Source: Lysobacterales bacterium (lineage in GTDB: Bacteria > Pseudomonadota > Gammaproteobacteria > Xanthomonadales > Marinicellaceae). From it: a DNA stretch of 39,595 nt. The notes under the pieces were generated by a model that was not told where the DNA came from, ran no database searches, and saw nothing but the letters and a program-made list of their open reading frames with translations. A program made the translations under genes and the position numbers. The stretch lies in assembly GCA_026988115.1 (NCBI GenBank), contig JALSLV010000099.1, positions 1 through 39,595 on the forward strand, given 5' to 3'. Below are positions 7,991 to 16,746 of this stretch, piece after piece; the stretch's first letter is position 1, and each line of letters begins with the position of its first letter.

Positions 7991-9833
7991 ATTTAATAAC
8001 AGTGAAGTTGATTCTAAGAATTATCGTTTGCTGGATAATGGCAAAGAAATTTCGGTAGAACCACAGGTGTTTAACCTCATCGTTTTTTTGTTAGAAAACA
8101 AAGACAATGTGGTTAGCCGTGATGAAATATTAGATAAACTTTGGCAAGGGCGTGTGGTTTCCGATACCTCGATTAATAACCACATTAAATCAGCCCGAAA
8201 AGTTCTGGGTGATGATGGTATCAAACAAGCAGTTATCAAAACCATACATTCACGTGGTTATCAGTTTATTGCTAAAATCAATACCAAACGTATTCAAGAA
8301 AATAGCAATGATCCAGCCGTAGATAACCCAAGTAGAAGTCTTTTGAAATTTATTGCATTCGGTGTTTTTATAGCCATTTTTTCACTGTTTCTATGGCAGA
8401 ACAATACCAGTAAAACACCTGATATACTCAAACTGATTGATACAGAACATGTAAGCGTACTTGAATCGATTGCAGTTTTGCCTTTTGCTAATAGCAAACC
8501 AGATGTTGATACAGATTTTTTAGGGTTTGCTTTGGCCAATCAAATTATTGGCGATCTAACAAATCTGGATAAATTCACTATTCTTCCGGCTGGTTCAATC
8601 AGAAAGTATAGAAACCAAACAATAGACCCTATTTATATCGGTGGGGAGCTTGTTGTTGATTATGTTCTTAGCGGAAATTATTTAAAAGAGAATAACGAAA
8701 TTCGGTTAAATGTTGAACTGATTGAGGTAGCCAATAAGCAATTGATTTGGCGTGAGTCCATACATGTGGATTATTCCAACACTTTTGCTTTGCAAGATAG
8801 GGTTGCACAGAAGGTTGCCAAGGGTTTGAAAGTTGGCTTTAGACAAAACTCCTCAACCGATAAATTCCAAGACATTCCCAATAGTGCCTTAGCCTATGAA
8901 TATTACTTACGTGGTATCTCTTACCCTTTTTCAAACCAAGGGCATAAATTGGCTGTCGAAATGTTGGGCAAATCTATTCAACTAGATGCCAATTATGCAC
9001 CAGCATATGCACACTTGGGCAATCACAGAAGATTGCTAGAACAACATGGACGAGTGATTGTTTCTGGTTTAGAAAGTGCTGAATGGTATTATAACAAAGC
9101 ACTGGAGCTCAATCCTGAATTGATAGAAGCCATGAGCAATTTGGTTTCATTATATACAGAAACCAATCGGATAGAAAAAGCTGTGCTGGTCACTCGAAAA
9201 ATGCTAAAAATAAATCCCAATAACGCACAAGCTCATTTTTCACTGGGTTATATCTATCGCTACGCAGGTATGCTTGATGAGGCCATTAAAGAAATGGAGA
9301 TCGCATTAACTATTAGTCCTAATAATAGCCGATTCAGGTCTATAGTTGCTACTTATGTGAGTGCGGGAAGGTACAAGCAGGCCTTGTCTAAAGTTTATTT
9401 GGACGAGGGCGATTATGGTATAGGTTATAGTGGGATTATTGCCTTTAACCAAGAAAGCAACACATTGGCTTTAGAGCGATTCAAGCAAGTACTTGCGATT
9501 GACCCCAATGGTATTTGGGGATTAATTGCGCAAGTTTATATTGCAGTTATTAACAACGATAAGTCAGCAGGTTTAATGGCACTAAATAAAATGGTAAAGA
9601 CCAATATTGTTGATGCGGAAAATTATTTTTATTTCTCTAATTTTTATGCACTGTTAGGTGAAGAAAAATCGTGTATTGAAATGTTAACTAAAGCAGTCAA
9701 TACGGGTTATTTCAACTATCCGCATATTTCTCAAAACCAATCATTTAATTTTATCCAAAGTAATCCACAATTCATTGCCATTTTAGAGAAAGCCAAAAGA
9801 CGACATGATGCTTTTAGAGAACAATTTTTCTAA
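7980..9833 (+). CDS. paralogous membrane-anchored winged-helix/TPR regulator
   Basis: A 617-residue paralogue of the preceding gene. The N-terminal winged helix (1-100) is nearly identical in the wing and recognition helix (VVSDTSINNHIKSARKVLGDDG...HSRGYQFIA). A transmembrane helix spans about 121-139. The 'SIAVLPFANSKPDVDTDFLGFALANQIIGDL' domain follows directly at about 163, then TPR repeats (for example around 'NAQAHFSLGYIYRYAGMLDEAIKEMEIAL'). It lacks the roughly 155-residue insert of the first copy. The ATG at 7980 overlaps the upstream stop by 11 bases; there is no clear ribosome site, which fits coupled translation. Near-identical reading heads with different periplasmic parts suggest two inputs acting on one operator, or a heterodimer; this is inference. 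Confidence 0.85.
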   Translation: MIYKFNNSEVDSKNYRLLDNGKEISVEPQVFNLIVFLLENKDNVVSRDEILDKLWQGRVVSDTSINNHIKSARKVLGDDGIKQAVIKTIHSRGYQFIAKINTKRIQENSNDPAVDNPSRSLLKFIAFGVFIAIFSLFLWQNNTSKTPDILKLIDTEHVSVLESIAVLPFANSKPDVDTDFLGFALANQIIGDLTNLDKFTILPAGSIRKYRNQTIDPIYIGGELVVDYVLSGNYLKENNEIRLNVELIEVANKQLIWRESIHVDYSNTFALQDRVAQKVAKGLKVGFRQNSSTDKFQDIPNSALAYEYYLRGISYPFSNQGHKLAVEMLGKSIQLDANYAPAYAHLGNHRRLLEQHGRVIVSGLESAEWYYNKALELNPELIEAMSNLVSLYTETNRIEKAVLVTRKMLKINPNNAQAHFSLGYIYRYAGMLDEAIKEMEIALTISPNNSRFRSIVATYVSAGRYKQALSKVYLDEGDYGIGYSGIIAFNQESNTLALERFKQVLAIDPNGIWGLIAQVYIAVINNDKSAGLMALNKMVKTNIVDAENYFYFSNFYALLGEEKSCIEMLTKAVNTGYFNYPHISQNQSFNFIQSNPQFIAILEKAKRRHDAFREQFF

Positions 9834-9839
9834 AAACAG

Positions 9840-9899
9840 ACAATCAACACACAATCAATACATAATCTTCATGTTCTAATATTTTCTCCAAACTATACT
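9840..9899 (+). promoter_or_regulatory. operator A: three 11-bp direct repeats plus -10, methyltransferase promoter
   Basis: 9840-9872 reads ACAATCAACAC / ACAATCAATAC / ATAATCTTCAT, the cleanest array in the window. Twenty-one bases later is TATACT (9894-9899). There is no good -35 hexamer at the canonical spacing, as expected for an activator-dependent promoter. It begins only 7 bases after the stop of the second regulator gene. Confidence 0.7.
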
Positions 9900-9931
9900 G
9901 TGCCTACTTAAAACACAATCAGGAAAACAGT

Positions 9932-10987
9932 ATGAGCATTAACGAAGATAAATTAAACGCATTACTTGGACAAGTAGTGGTAGAAATGGGAGCTGCTGCC
10001 AACGGGCCATTAATTACAATTGGTGACAAACTGGGTTTGTATAAAACCTTGGCAGAGTCAAAAGTGTTAACCGCCAATGAATTAGCTGATAAAACTGGTA
10101 CAGCCCTAAGGTACGTACAAGAATGGTTGGCTGCACAAGCGGCATCAGGTTATGTCGAATACGATGCACAAAACCATCAGTTTTATATGACTCCAGAACA
10201 AGTTGCGGTATTTGGTGATAACAAAAGCCCTGTATTTATGACGGGTGCTTTCTATGCAATTACTTCTTTGTATCATGATGAACCTAAGATGCTAAAAGCT
10301 TTTAAAACAGGAGAAGGTATTTCTTGGGGAGATCATCATACATGTTTGTTCTGCGGAACTGAAAAATTCTTCAGCCCATCTTATGAAGGCAATTTAATCT
10401 CCAGTTGGATTCCTGCATTAAAGGGTGTCATTGAAAAGTTAAAGAAAGGAGCGAAAGTAGCGGATATTGGTTGCGGTCATGCAGCATCAACAATAGTGAT
10501 GGCAAAAGCTTTTCCAAATTCACATTTTATAGGAATAGACTTTCACTCAGATTCAATCGCACAAGCCATTGTTCGTGCAAAAGAAGCGGATATTGAGAAT
10601 ATCGAATTTAAAGTCGCTACTGCAAAAGATTATGCAGATAAAGATTTTGATTTTATCGCATTTTTTGATTGTTTGCACGATATGGGCGACCCAGTTGGCG
10701 CTTGTGCTCATGCCAAACAAGCCTTAAAAGCCGATGGATCAATGATGATAGTTGAACCTTTTGCCAATGATTCAATAGCAGAAAACCTCAATCCTGTGGG
10801 TCGCGCTTTTTATGCATTCTCCACACAATTGTGTATTCCTTGTTCACTCAATCAAGAAGTAGGATTGTCATTGGGTGCACAAGCTGGTTTAAAAAGATTA
10901 ACCGAAACCATAAAATCAGGTGGCTTTAGTTATTGTGAAAAAGCCACAGAAACTCCATTTAATTTGATTTTGGAAGTTAAACCCTAA
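9932..10987 (+). CDS. SAM-dependent methyltransferase with N-terminal winged helix (Rv2258c-like)
   Basis: A 351-residue cytoplasmic enzyme. Residues about 25-95 form a winged-helix dimerisation domain of the small-molecule methyltransferase type (LGLYKTLAESKVLTANELADKTGTALRYVQEW). The class I Rossmann domain begins at about 175 with motif I 'VADIGCGHAAST' and the acidic motif II 'FIGIDFHSD' that binds the SAM ribose; 'FDFIAFFDCLHDMGDP' is motif IV. An unusual 'HHTCLFCGTEKFF' (about 135-147) could bind a metal or be a substrate-loop feature. Overall it resembles the Mycobacterium Rv2258c group; the substrate is unknown. AGGAAAA precedes ATG 9932. Its promoter carries operator A. The last 79 bp of the gene recur at 14741 as a relict. 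Confidence 0.85.
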   Translation: MSINEDKLNALLGQVVVEMGAAANGPLITIGDKLGLYKTLAESKVLTANELADKTGTALRYVQEWLAAQAASGYVEYDAQNHQFYMTPEQVAVFGDNKSPVFMTGAFYAITSLYHDEPKMLKAFKTGEGISWGDHHTCLFCGTEKFFSPSYEGNLISSWIPALKGVIEKLKKGAKVADIGCGHAASTIVMAKAFPNSHFIGIDFHSDSIAQAIVRAKEADIENIEFKVATAKDYADKDFDFIAFFDCLHDMGDPVGACAHAKQALKADGSMMIVEPFANDSIAENLNPVGRAFYAFSTQLCIPCSLNQEVGLSLGAQAGLKRLTETIKSGGFSYCEKATETPFNLILEVKP

Positions 10988-11001
10988 ATGTTGTTTAACA
11001 G

Positions 11002-11061
11002 GTAATCAATACATAAAAAACAGACAATCTTCATGTTTGAATCGTGTTGAATGCTTATATT
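11002..11061 (+). promoter_or_regulatory. operator B: 11-bp repeats plus -10, beta-helix gene promoter
   Basis: 11002-11034 reads GTAATCAATAC / ATAAAAAACAG / ACAATCTTCAT; the middle unit is degenerate. TATATT (11056-11061) follows after 21 bases, the same spacing as operator A. It starts 15 bases after the methyltransferase stop codon, so the beta-helix gene has its own promoter. Confidence 0.6.
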
Positions 11062-11094
11062 GTAGACAGTTAAATTCAATAAAAGGATAAAAGT

Positions 11095-14000
11095 ATGAAT
11101 AAAATATTGATAGCATTACTATTTTTAGTTTCACAGTACGGATTAGCGAAATCGTTATGGGGCTTGAATTCCGATACAGAAAGTAGATTACTTTCTGCTT
11201 TAGAATTGTCGCATGCCCATAAGGTCTCAAAGAGCAATAAGATGGGCGGTTTTGTTACTGTTGGGGATGACAGTAATTGTGATTTTCGTGTTGGAGCCAA
11301 CAAAATTCAAAATGCCATTGATAGTGGAGCTACTGAAATTAGAATTGCATCGAATTCTATTTATGAAGAAAATGTCGTGATTAACAATCCCAATGTGAGT
11401 TTGATTTTAAGGGGAGGTTTTTCAGATTGTTCACAAGCCGATTTAGGCAATCAATCTGACTTGGTTGATGATTGGGCTATAGTTGGCCGCTTTCCTGGGA
11501 GTTTTGGTGCAGTTTTTTTGATTACTGGATTGCCACAGGGTAATACTATAGTATTTGAAAATATTAAAATAATCAGCAGCGATCTTTTAACAGCATCAGG
11601 TTCAAGTATTAAAGTTGACGGTAGTGATTCGGATTTAATCTTAGATAAGGTGTGGATAACGCAAGGTGCTGAAATTTCTGGAGGAGGTCTACAGATTTCT
11701 AACAGTAATAGCACTACAGTATTGAAAAACACTGAGATATTCAATAATGCTGCTGCGAATGGCGGTGGCCTCTATTGTAACAATACCAGTGGTGTATTTA
11801 AAAATACAACGATTGTTTTAGATGAAACAAGCAGTATTCATGATAACAGTGTTAGATTTGATGGTGGTGGAGCCTATATAGGAAATGATTGTTTACTTAC
11901 GTCGTTCTCTGGTTCGGTTATCCTTTCTAGCAACAGCGGAATTGTTAATAATACGGCCAATAGAGATGGTGGTGGGCTTTATGTAATTGATGATGGAAAG
12001 GTACTCATATATGGAGGGAAGTTATGTGATGTGAATAATGAGTGCTTTGGAAATGAAGATGCTCCTGCCTCGGTTTCTGGAAATAACGCTGACTCAGATT
12101 CATCGGGTTTTGATAGTGGAGGTGGGATATATGCTTCAGGGTCAGGAACTGATATCACAATTATTGCAGGATATCTATCAAAAAACACCAATAACAATGG
12201 AATTGGTGGCGGTTTAGCTCTATTTGATAATGCACAATTAACGATTAATCACCCACGTAAAAACAATTTAGCATTAAGTTGCTGGAATTCCTATAAATGT
12301 AATATGTTCGAAGGGAATTCAGCCATCAGTGGAGGGGCGATTTATAGCAGTAGTTTTGCAACAATTGAACATGTGTTTTTTGAAGACAATGAAGCCGAAA
12401 ATGGTGCTGTTATTACTTCTACAATTTCTTCTACAACAGAAATACAAAGTTCAGTGATTGATAACAATGGCAGTGGTTTATTTTTTAATAGTAACAGTAT
12501 TTTTGAAGTAATGGATAACGCGAATTTAAACATTAAGTATTCTACAATTGCAGACAATATTTATAATGGAGTGGTCTTTGATGTGGTTGGATCTTTCAGT
12601 AATTTTAACATTCAATCATCCATTGTGCATGATAGTTCTGGCTTGAACATCATCAATTCTTTCACAGGAACAGTTTCCAGTAGTTGTGTAATGGGACACG
12701 AAGTTGCCTCACTAACTGGTACTTCAAATAGTATTAATGACCCAATGTTCATAGATAGATTGAATCGAAATTATCATTTAAATAGTACCAATTCCCCTGC
12801 AATAGATTATTGTGATGCTATTCCATTGATTGGGAACAATATTCCTATGCCAAGTAAAAAAGACATAGACTTTCAATCACATGGTTTCGACAATATTAAT
12901 CTGAGTAATTTATTAGGACCATATGATTTAGGTGCAGATGAAGCTTATCCTCAAAATTTCGTGACAGTTGGCATGGGTGCAAGTTGTGATTTTAATACCA
13001 ATAGCCAAAGTATCCAAGATGCCATCAATACAGGAGTACAAGAAATAAGGTTGGCCAAAACGGGGAGCTATACCCAGCCTTTTACTATCGATAACATCAA
13101 CCTTAAACTAATCGGAGGTTTTGAAACATGCGATGATGCATTGAATAACATACAAACGTTTACTTCAACCTCATTATTGGGAACAATTGGGCCTGTAGAG
13201 CCAATAATTATTATTAAAGGCAGTTCTTTAAGAAATACTGTTATCTTAGAAAAATTAATTTTATCAGGAGCAGACAATAGTGCTATTACAGCAATTAGTA
13301 CCAATACAGAGATTATATTGAATAACGTACTAATAAAGCAGAATAATTTGGCTATAGGTTTTTCAGGTGGGGCAATATTTACCAGCAATAGCAATGTAGA
13401 TTTTACTTTACACAACTCTAGAATTTTACAAAATACTGCGACAAATGGAGGTGGTATTTACTGTAGTGGAGAGGAGGCTTCAATTAAACTAACAGGGTTG
13501 AGTGGGATTGTCAATAATTCAGCAGATGGAAAAGGAGGGGGCATACACATTACCAATGGTTGTCAATTGACTGTCTATTCCGGTACGTTAGACCCCGTTT
13601 CGTTGACTTTTACTGGTATTCAAGGAAATAATGCAAAACAAGAAGGTGGCGGTATCTATGCTGATCTTGGTGCTAAGGTTGTACTTTATGGGCATGAGTT
13701 TTGTAGTGCATCTGGTGTTTGTGTTGGTAATAATACCAATCCAGTTAATGTCAACAACAATAGGAGTGATTCAGATTCATCTGGAGGTGAAAGAGGTGGT
13801 GGTATTTATTTAACAGGCCTTGGTACATCCGTAGAAATATATGCAGGATTAATCCAGGGCAATCTTAGCCCCAATGGCGCAGGAGTTTACGTCAATGACC
13901 AAGCCAGTTTAACTGTAGCCAGATTGTTTAAAGATTGTTGGGATCCCGTAAGGTGTAACTTATTTCAAAATAATCGGGCTTTTACCACAGGAGGAGCCAT

Positions 14001-14625
14001 TCAGAATGACCAAGGAATAGTCAACATTTCATCTACTTATTTTGAAGGAAACAAAGGCATTGCAGGTTCTGCACTTTATGCTTTTGGTGCACTTTCTAGA
14101 AACAGAATAGAAGGCAGTGTATTTAATCACAATAAACATGTATCCAGTACCAATAATGCTTATGTAATCAGAGCAGCAGTTTCAGCAAAAGTAGAAATTG
14201 TTCACAGTACATTTGCAGATAATTCTGTTGAAAATACAGCGGTATTTGGGATTGCTTCAAACTCAGAACTCAAGCTCTTTTCAAGCATCATAAATGATCC
14301 TACAGGTGTTGTACTTGATACCAATCCTGGAACAACCATAATCAATTGTGTTATGGCACATGAAACCAGTTCATTCTCGGGCAGCAATATATTTTTAAAT
14401 GACCCCGATTTCATTGATAGAGTCAATTTAGATTATCATTTGAGTGTCAATTCACCAGCCATTGATGTTTGTGACAACAGCTTTGCAAATGTTCAATTTA
14501 GAGACATAGATTTCGAATCACGCGGTGTAGACAATCCAAATGCCCCAAATAATATTGGAACCTATGATATTGGAGCCGATGAAACATCTGGTAGTGATGT
14601 ATTGTTTGCCAATGGGTTTGAATAA
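11095..14625 (+). CDS. large secreted beta-helix protein, internally duplicated, NGFE tail
   Basis: A 1,176-residue exported protein with a signal peptide at 1-18 (ending YGLA). Two homologous halves (about 50-625 and 635-1176) each begin 'FVTVG...CDF...IQxAI..G..EIR.A', run through parallel beta-helix coils with 'GGGIY/GGGLY' turns, a 'CWDxxxCNxF' or 'CWNSYKCNMF' motif and an 'FxxN.A..GGAI' coil, and close with 'IDxCD...KDIDFxSxGxDN...GxYDxGADE'. This closing block matches the choice-of-anchor Q type of C-terminal domain. The chain ends 'DVLFANGFE'. AAGGA precedes ATG 11095. It belongs to the operator-bearing group. Probably surface-displayed or released; adhesin or polysaccharide-interacting roles are possible, but no catalytic residues are evident. 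Confidence 0.85.
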   Translation: MNKILIALLFLVSQYGLAKSLWGLNSDTESRLLSALELSHAHKVSKSNKMGGFVTVGDDSNCDFRVGANKIQNAIDSGATEIRIASNSIYEENVVINNPNVSLILRGGFSDCSQADLGNQSDLVDDWAIVGRFPGSFGAVFLITGLPQGNTIVFENIKIISSDLLTASGSSIKVDGSDSDLILDKVWITQGAEISGGGLQISNSNSTTVLKNTEIFNNAAANGGGLYCNNTSGVFKNTTIVLDETSSIHDNSVRFDGGGAYIGNDCLLTSFSGSVILSSNSGIVNNTANRDGGGLYVIDDGKVLIYGGKLCDVNNECFGNEDAPASVSGNNADSDSSGFDSGGGIYASGSGTDITIIAGYLSKNTNNNGIGGGLALFDNAQLTINHPRKNNLALSCWNSYKCNMFEGNSAISGGAIYSSSFATIEHVFFEDNEAENGAVITSTISSTTEIQSSVIDNNGSGLFFNSNSIFEVMDNANLNIKYSTIADNIYNGVVFDVVGSFSNFNIQSSIVHDSSGLNIINSFTGTVSSSCVMGHEVASLTGTSNSINDPMFIDRLNRNYHLNSTNSPAIDYCDAIPLIGNNIPMPSKKDIDFQSHGFDNINLSNLLGPYDLGADEAYPQNFVTVGMGASCDFNTNSQSIQDAINTGVQEIRLAKTGSYTQPFTIDNINLKLIGGFETCDDALNNIQTFTSTSLLGTIGPVEPIIIIKGSSLRNTVILEKLILSGADNSAITAISTNTEIILNNVLIKQNNLAIGFSGGAIFTSNSNVDFTLHNSRILQNTATNGGGIYCSGEEASIKLTGLSGIVNNSADGKGGGIHITNGCQLTVYSGTLDPVSLTFTGIQGNNAKQEGGGIYADLGAKVVLYGHEFCSASGVCVGNNTNPVNVNNNRSDSDSSGGERGGGIYLTGLGTSVEIYAGLIQGNLSPNGAGVYVNDQASLTVARLFKDCWDPVRCNLFQNNRAFTTGGAIQNDQGIVNISSTYFEGNKGIAGSALYAFGALSRNRIEGSVFNHNKHVSSTNNAYVIRAAVSAKVEIVHSTFADNSVENTAVFGIASNSELKLFSSIINDPTGVVLDTNPGTTIINCVMAHETSSFSGSNIFLNDPDFIDRVNLDYHLSVNSPAIDVCDNSFANVQFRDIDFESRGVDNPNAPNNIGTYDIGADETSGSDVLFANGFE

Positions 14626-14740
14626 TTAGTGCCTGACCGAGAAAGGAATCGTAGCGAGGGAAAGTCTGGTTTGAAGCAAAATATTTCATTATTTGAGGAG
14701 AATAGCTCGCTATTTACGCGTTGCAGCCTTTATCAAGGGA
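14626..14740. repeat. intergenic segment with dispersed AATAGC-TC-GCTATT palindrome (copy 1)
   Basis: The palindrome AATAGCTCGCTATT with trailing TACG lies at about 14701-14718, and an identical 18-base core recurs at about 32461-32478. The surrounding sequence looks like a short non-coding repeat and not a gene. It sits where the body of a duplicated methyltransferase gene should be, immediately before that gene's surviving 3' end at 14741. Confidence 0.55.
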
Positions 14741-14819
14741 CATAAAATCAGGTGGCTTTAGTTATTGTGAAAAAGCCACAGAAACACCGTTTAATTTAAT
14801 TATAGAAGTTAAACATTAA
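14741..14819 (+). pseudogene. relict 3' end of a second methyltransferase gene
   Basis: This 79-bp stretch aligns without gaps to the end of the methyltransferase gene (10909-10987), with about 7 differences. It decodes in the same frame to ...KSGGFSYCEKATETPFNLIIEVKH followed by the stop codon. Most differences are silent (ACT/ACA, CCA/CCG, TTG/TTA), as expected if the copy was once a translated, selected paralogue. Everything upstream is gone. Together with the operator that follows, it shows that a methyltransferase + promoter + beta-helix block was duplicated in tandem. Confidence 0.85.
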
Positions 14820-14832
14820 AACACAAAAATAG

Positions 14833-14892
14833 AAAACCATTATTAAATCAACAGCTAATCTTCATGTTTGAAATAATTGATTTACATACTGT
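14833..14892 (+). promoter_or_regulatory. operator C: 11-bp repeats plus -10, promoter of second beta-helix gene
   Basis: 14833-14865 reads AAAACCATTAT / TAAATCAACAG / CTAATCTTCAT. After 21 bases lies TACTGT (14887-14892); CATACT two bases earlier is an alternative -10. The ATG at 14864 falls inside the last repeat, which argues that it is not the translation start. Confidence 0.55.
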
Positions 14893-14920
14893 AAAAGCTT
14901 ATACATTAAGAGGAAATACA

Positions 14921-16684
14921 ATGAAACAACTAACATTTTTTATACTGATTTTAATAAATAATATTTCAGCATCTACCTCAAATCAAATGAATGATGTCTC
15001 CCATTACAAATTAAACAAACATATAATGTTAAAAGATCAACTTAATAATCTTCAGCTAGACAAGCAAGTAAATGGCATAGGTAGATATTATGTTGGCGCT
15101 GATGGTGCTTGTGATTTTAGCACTATTCAAGCAGCAATTAATGCCACAATTGGTGACATGAATGCACCTGAGGTACTGATTGCTTCAAACAAAACTTATG
15201 AAGAAAATTTAGCCATACTTGATATTAATATGTTCATGGATGGCAGTTATTCTACTTGTTTGGATGCCAGAAATAATATTCATAATGGAGGTAGATCTAT
15301 AATTAAAGGTCCTTCTGGTTCTGCGTTGCCGATTATTAGAGTGCAAGGTAATACAGGCAGTTCTTTCCGTTACAATGTAACCATTAAAAATATTCAACTT
15401 CAAGATAGTAGTAAAGGAGGCGTTCGTGTACTGAGTTCATCTGCCGGTATATCACTGGAAAATGTATTTTTTTTCCAATTAGGCAATAATGCTTTAAGAG
15501 TGCAAGGAGTCACCTCTGCATCAACAAGTGTTACAGTTAAAGATTCTATATTCTTACTAAATTCAGCAATAAATGGTGGTGCAATTAGATGTGCCGGGTT
15601 GGGTAACATAATTGTGTTGGATAACTCAGGACTATCTACGAACTCAGCCACAGGAAATGGTGGTGGAGTGTATCTAGAACAAGCTTGTGACTTATCCGCA
15701 TTTGACAGTGATTTTGCCAATAACACAACTGATGGTAATGGCGGGGCCATTTATGCTGAATTTGGTTCAGATATTATCTTAGAACGGAGTTTTTTCAATG
15801 GAAATACAGCCGTTAGTAATGGTGGGGCAATTTACGCAATAGATGGGGCAACTACTATTAATGCAGAGGCAGTTAAATTTAGAAACAACCGAAGCACAAA
15901 TGGTGCAGGTGGAGCAGTTGCTGTACATAATGGTGCCAGTTTTACTATAAAGCGAACTGTAACTGAATGTGTTAATGACGATAGGTGTAATTTTTTTGAT
16001 GGTAATGAAGCACAAAATCTTGCAGGTGCAATATACAATGATAATAGCATCATCGATGTATCATCCACTTATTTTGAAGAAAATCGTGCAGCTTTTGGCA
16101 CAGCTATTTACGTGATTGGTGCTAACTCAACAACCAAAATAGAAGGCAGTATCTTCAATCATAATGGCAACAACGGTGCAAATGGGTTTACAGATTTCTA
16201 TGTAGTACGGACAATCCAACAATCAGATATCGATATAAGCTATAGTACTTTCGCAGACAACAATGCTGAACGTGCAACTTTTGGCGTCTCATTTAATTCG
16301 CAGTTAAATATTTCTGCATCTATTATTTATGATATTAGCAGTGGAGATGTTGTCGATAGAGAGGAAACTGGTGTATTTAACAAACACTGTATTATGGTGA
16401 ATGCACGAACAGGCTTTGAAGATGATGGGGATTATTTTATAATAAACAACCCTAAATTCATTGACCCTGACAATAGGAATTATCATCTTAATATAGTCCT
16501 TTCTCCAGCTATAGATATGTGTAATAACGGTCAAGCTCCAGCTGTTTTTAAAGATATTGATTTCCAAGACCGAGGTTTTGATGATGTATTAATAAACCCA
16601 AGTAATATTTTTGGTACAGGACCTTTTGACATGGGTGCCGATGAAAGCCAAGGTAATCTTATATTTAAAGATAGTTTTGAATAG
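14921..16684 (+). CDS. secreted beta-helix protein with NGFE-like tail
   Basis: I choose ATG 14921: AGAGGAAA sits just upstream and the product then begins with a proper signal peptide (MKQLTFFILILINNISAS). The alternative ATG 14864 lies within the operator and would put 19 odd residues before the signal. This gives 587 residues. The mature part repeats the family layout: 'YYVGADGACDFSTIQAAIN', beta-helix coils with GGGVY/GGAIY turns, 'CVNDDRCNFF' in place of CWDxxxCNxF, an 'FEENRA..GTAIY' coil, and the closing 'DMCNN...FKDIDFQDRGFDD...GPFDMGADE'. The tail is 'NLIFKDSFE', a variant of NGFE. It is most similar in layout to the second half of the 11095 gene, consistent with the duplication marked by the upstream relict. 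Confidence 0.85.
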   Translation: MKQLTFFILILINNISASTSNQMNDVSHYKLNKHIMLKDQLNNLQLDKQVNGIGRYYVGADGACDFSTIQAAINATIGDMNAPEVLIASNKTYEENLAILDINMFMDGSYSTCLDARNNIHNGGRSIIKGPSGSALPIIRVQGNTGSSFRYNVTIKNIQLQDSSKGGVRVLSSSAGISLENVFFFQLGNNALRVQGVTSASTSVTVKDSIFLLNSAINGGAIRCAGLGNIIVLDNSGLSTNSATGNGGGVYLEQACDLSAFDSDFANNTTDGNGGAIYAEFGSDIILERSFFNGNTAVSNGGAIYAIDGATTINAEAVKFRNNRSTNGAGGAVAVHNGASFTIKRTVTECVNDDRCNFFDGNEAQNLAGAIYNDNSIIDVSSTYFEENRAAFGTAIYVIGANSTTKIEGSIFNHNGNNGANGFTDFYVVRTIQQSDIDISYSTFADNNAERATFGVSFNSQLNISASIIYDISSGDVVDREETGVFNKHCIMVNARTGFEDDGDYFIINNPKFIDPDNRNYHLNIVLSPAIDMCNNGQAPAVFKDIDFQDRGFDDVLINPSNIFGTGPFDMGADESQGNLIFKDSFE

Positions 16685-16746
16685 GGCAAGTGATGTGAAA
16701 ATAATAATTTTACTCATAATGCAATACTATTTTGTATCCGATTAAA

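Noticed and set aside
14864-14920. ATG 14864 as start of the second beta-helix gene
   Set aside because: It lies inside the last operator repeat and upstream of the -10; the signal peptide and ribosome site support 14921.
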